Shown here: piece by piece, positions 51,014 through 51,706 of the stretch
Numbering within the stretch: position 1 is the first letter of the stretch
Layout of the letters: every line of letters starts with the position of its first letter
DNA from: Lachnospiraceae bacterium UBA7060
GTDB taxonomy: Bacteria; Bacillota; Clostridia; Lachnospirales; Lachnospiraceae
Assembly (NCBI GenBank): GCA_002493835.1
Contig: DLAA01000044.1
Location: 1 to 51,706 of the forward strand
DNA: 51,706 nt
Direction of reading: 5' to 3'
The notes under the pieces: generated by a model
What the model was told of the DNA's origin: nothing
The model's input: only the letters and a program-made list of their open reading frames with translations
The model's database searches: none
Position numbers and translations under genes: made by a program

Positions 51014-51706
51014 GTGGAAAAAGAGACATATCATATTTTGATCGTTGAGGATGACAAGGATATCAGAGAAGGGATCGAGATCTATTTGAAAAATCAAGGC
51101 TATCTTGTTTTCCAGGCGGCCGATGGGATGGAAGGACTGGCTGTCATAGAGAAGGAGACGATCCACCTTGCCATTGTGGATGTTATGATGCCCAGAATGG
51201 ATGGAATCAGCATGATGATGCGTATGCGGGAGCTGCACTATGAATTTCCAGTAATTATGCTCTCCGCAAAATCAGAAGAAGTGGATAAAATCATGGGGCT
51301 TAACATGGGAGCTGATGATTATGTGACAAAGCCATTTACAACCATGGAGCTTCTTGCAAGAGTCAATTCTCACTTAAGACGCTACAGCCGTTTCTTGGAA
51401 ATGAAGGACAGCTATGCGAAGGATGAGAAGATTTATACAATTGGAGGCTTGGAAGTACACGAAGAGACGGTAGAAGTATTTCTTGACGGAAAACCAGTAA
51501 AATTGACACCTACAGAGTTTAAGATTCTGCTTCTTCTAATCAAAAGCCCGGGCAGAGTGTTTTCCTCAGAAGAAATTTACGAGAGAGTCTGGAACGAACA
51601 GGCCATCAACACAGATACAATCATGGTTCATATCAGAAAAATCCGGGAAAAAATTGAGTTAAATCCACGGGAGCCAAAATACTTGAAGGTGGTGTGGGGC
51701 ATTGGA
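51014..51706 (+). CDS. OmpR/PhoB-family response regulator, cut by the window end
   Basis: A GTG-started ORF of 231 residues that runs off the window. The receiver domain (1-120) has VEDDKD and phosphoacceptor D56 in AIVDVMMPRMDG, then MLSAKSEEVDKI and VTKPF. The C-terminal winged helix (about 140-231) has PTEFKILLLLIKSPGRVFS and VMVHIRKIREKIE-type recognition, ending at VVWGIG, so only a few residues are missing. GTAAGGGG precedes the start. The partner histidine kinase is expected just beyond the window. The signal is unknown. Confidence 0.9.
   Translation, partial: MEKETYHILIVEDDKDIREGIEIYLKNQGYLVFQAADGMEGLAVIEKETIHLAIVDVMMPRMDGISMMMRMRELHYEFPVIMLSAKSEEVDKIMGLNMGADDYVTKPFTTMELLARVNSHLRRYSRFLEMKDSYAKDEKIYTIGGLEVHEETVEVFLDGKPVKLTPTEFKILLLLIKSPGRVFSSEEIYERVWNEQAINTDTIMVHIRKIREKIELNPREPKYLKVVWGIG

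Noticed and set aside
1..51706. tRNA, rRNA, CRISPR, transposase or phage genes
   Set aside because: None of the characteristic sequences or protein motifs was seen by eye on either strand; a short tRNA could be missed without a scan.

Overview
The window looks like chromosome of a spore-forming, anaerobic Clostridia species, most likely a Lachnospiraceae. This rests on gene content and order: rlmH, yqfC, yqfD, phoH, an HD protein and ybeY in a row, a BofC-like protein and a SpoVB-like flippase, NfnAB electron bifurcation, formate-THF ligase with FolD, cobalamin-dependent MetH, and purine-rich ribosome binding sites. No rRNA, tRNA, CRISPR array, insertion sequence or prophage gene was seen. 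Only the first gene, an ABC-F ATPase, is on the minus strand.

Layout. 1-9.7 kb: ABC-F ATPase, a coiled-coil protein, alanine racemase, an orphan MazF-type toxin, a CNNM/CBS transporter-like protein, YebC, O-acetylhomoserine sulfhydrylase and a polytopic membrane protein. 9.7-20 kb: a terminator and an unusual structured repeat, a ClpP-fold protein (TepA-like), FtsK/SpoIIIE, Fhs-FolD, a zinc-ribbon/TPR membrane protein, and NfnA-NfnB. 20-29 kb: a MORN-repeat membrane protein, a small membrane protein, RlmH, then the sporulation/RNA block yqfC-yqfD-phoH-HD-ybeY, a SpoVB-like flippase and a BofC-like protein. In this block the protein in the PgpH position has lost its ectodomain and most catalytic metal ligands. 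29-35 kb: two FAD oxidoreductases, then proline synthesis (proB ... proA) with a DUF896 protein and 5-formyl-THF cyclo-ligase in between. 35-38.6 kb: a chemotaxis receptor, an ArsR-HMA metal-response pair without a pump, and a lipoprotein. 38.6-51.7 kb: metH-ilvB-ilvN, then an accessory stretch of about 5.5 kb (PAS-GAF-GGDEF protein, membrane-anchored XRE regulator plus lipoprotein, a LytTR two-component system with a split kinase, a highly charged protein), then a second ilvN with ilvC. The window ends inside an OmpR-family response regulator.

How the genes fit together. One-carbon and amino-acid metabolism dominate: Fhs, FolD and 5-formyl-THF cyclo-ligase supply folate one-carbon units, MetH and MetY make methionine, IlvB/IlvN/IlvC make branched-chain precursors, ProB/ProA make proline, and NfnAB balances NADH, NADPH and ferredoxin. 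The most unusual items are the degenerate PgpH-like protein, the split LytTR-system kinase, the structured repeat before tepA, the two ilvN genes flanking a regulatory island, and the ArsR-HMA pair with an almost ideal promoter/operator.
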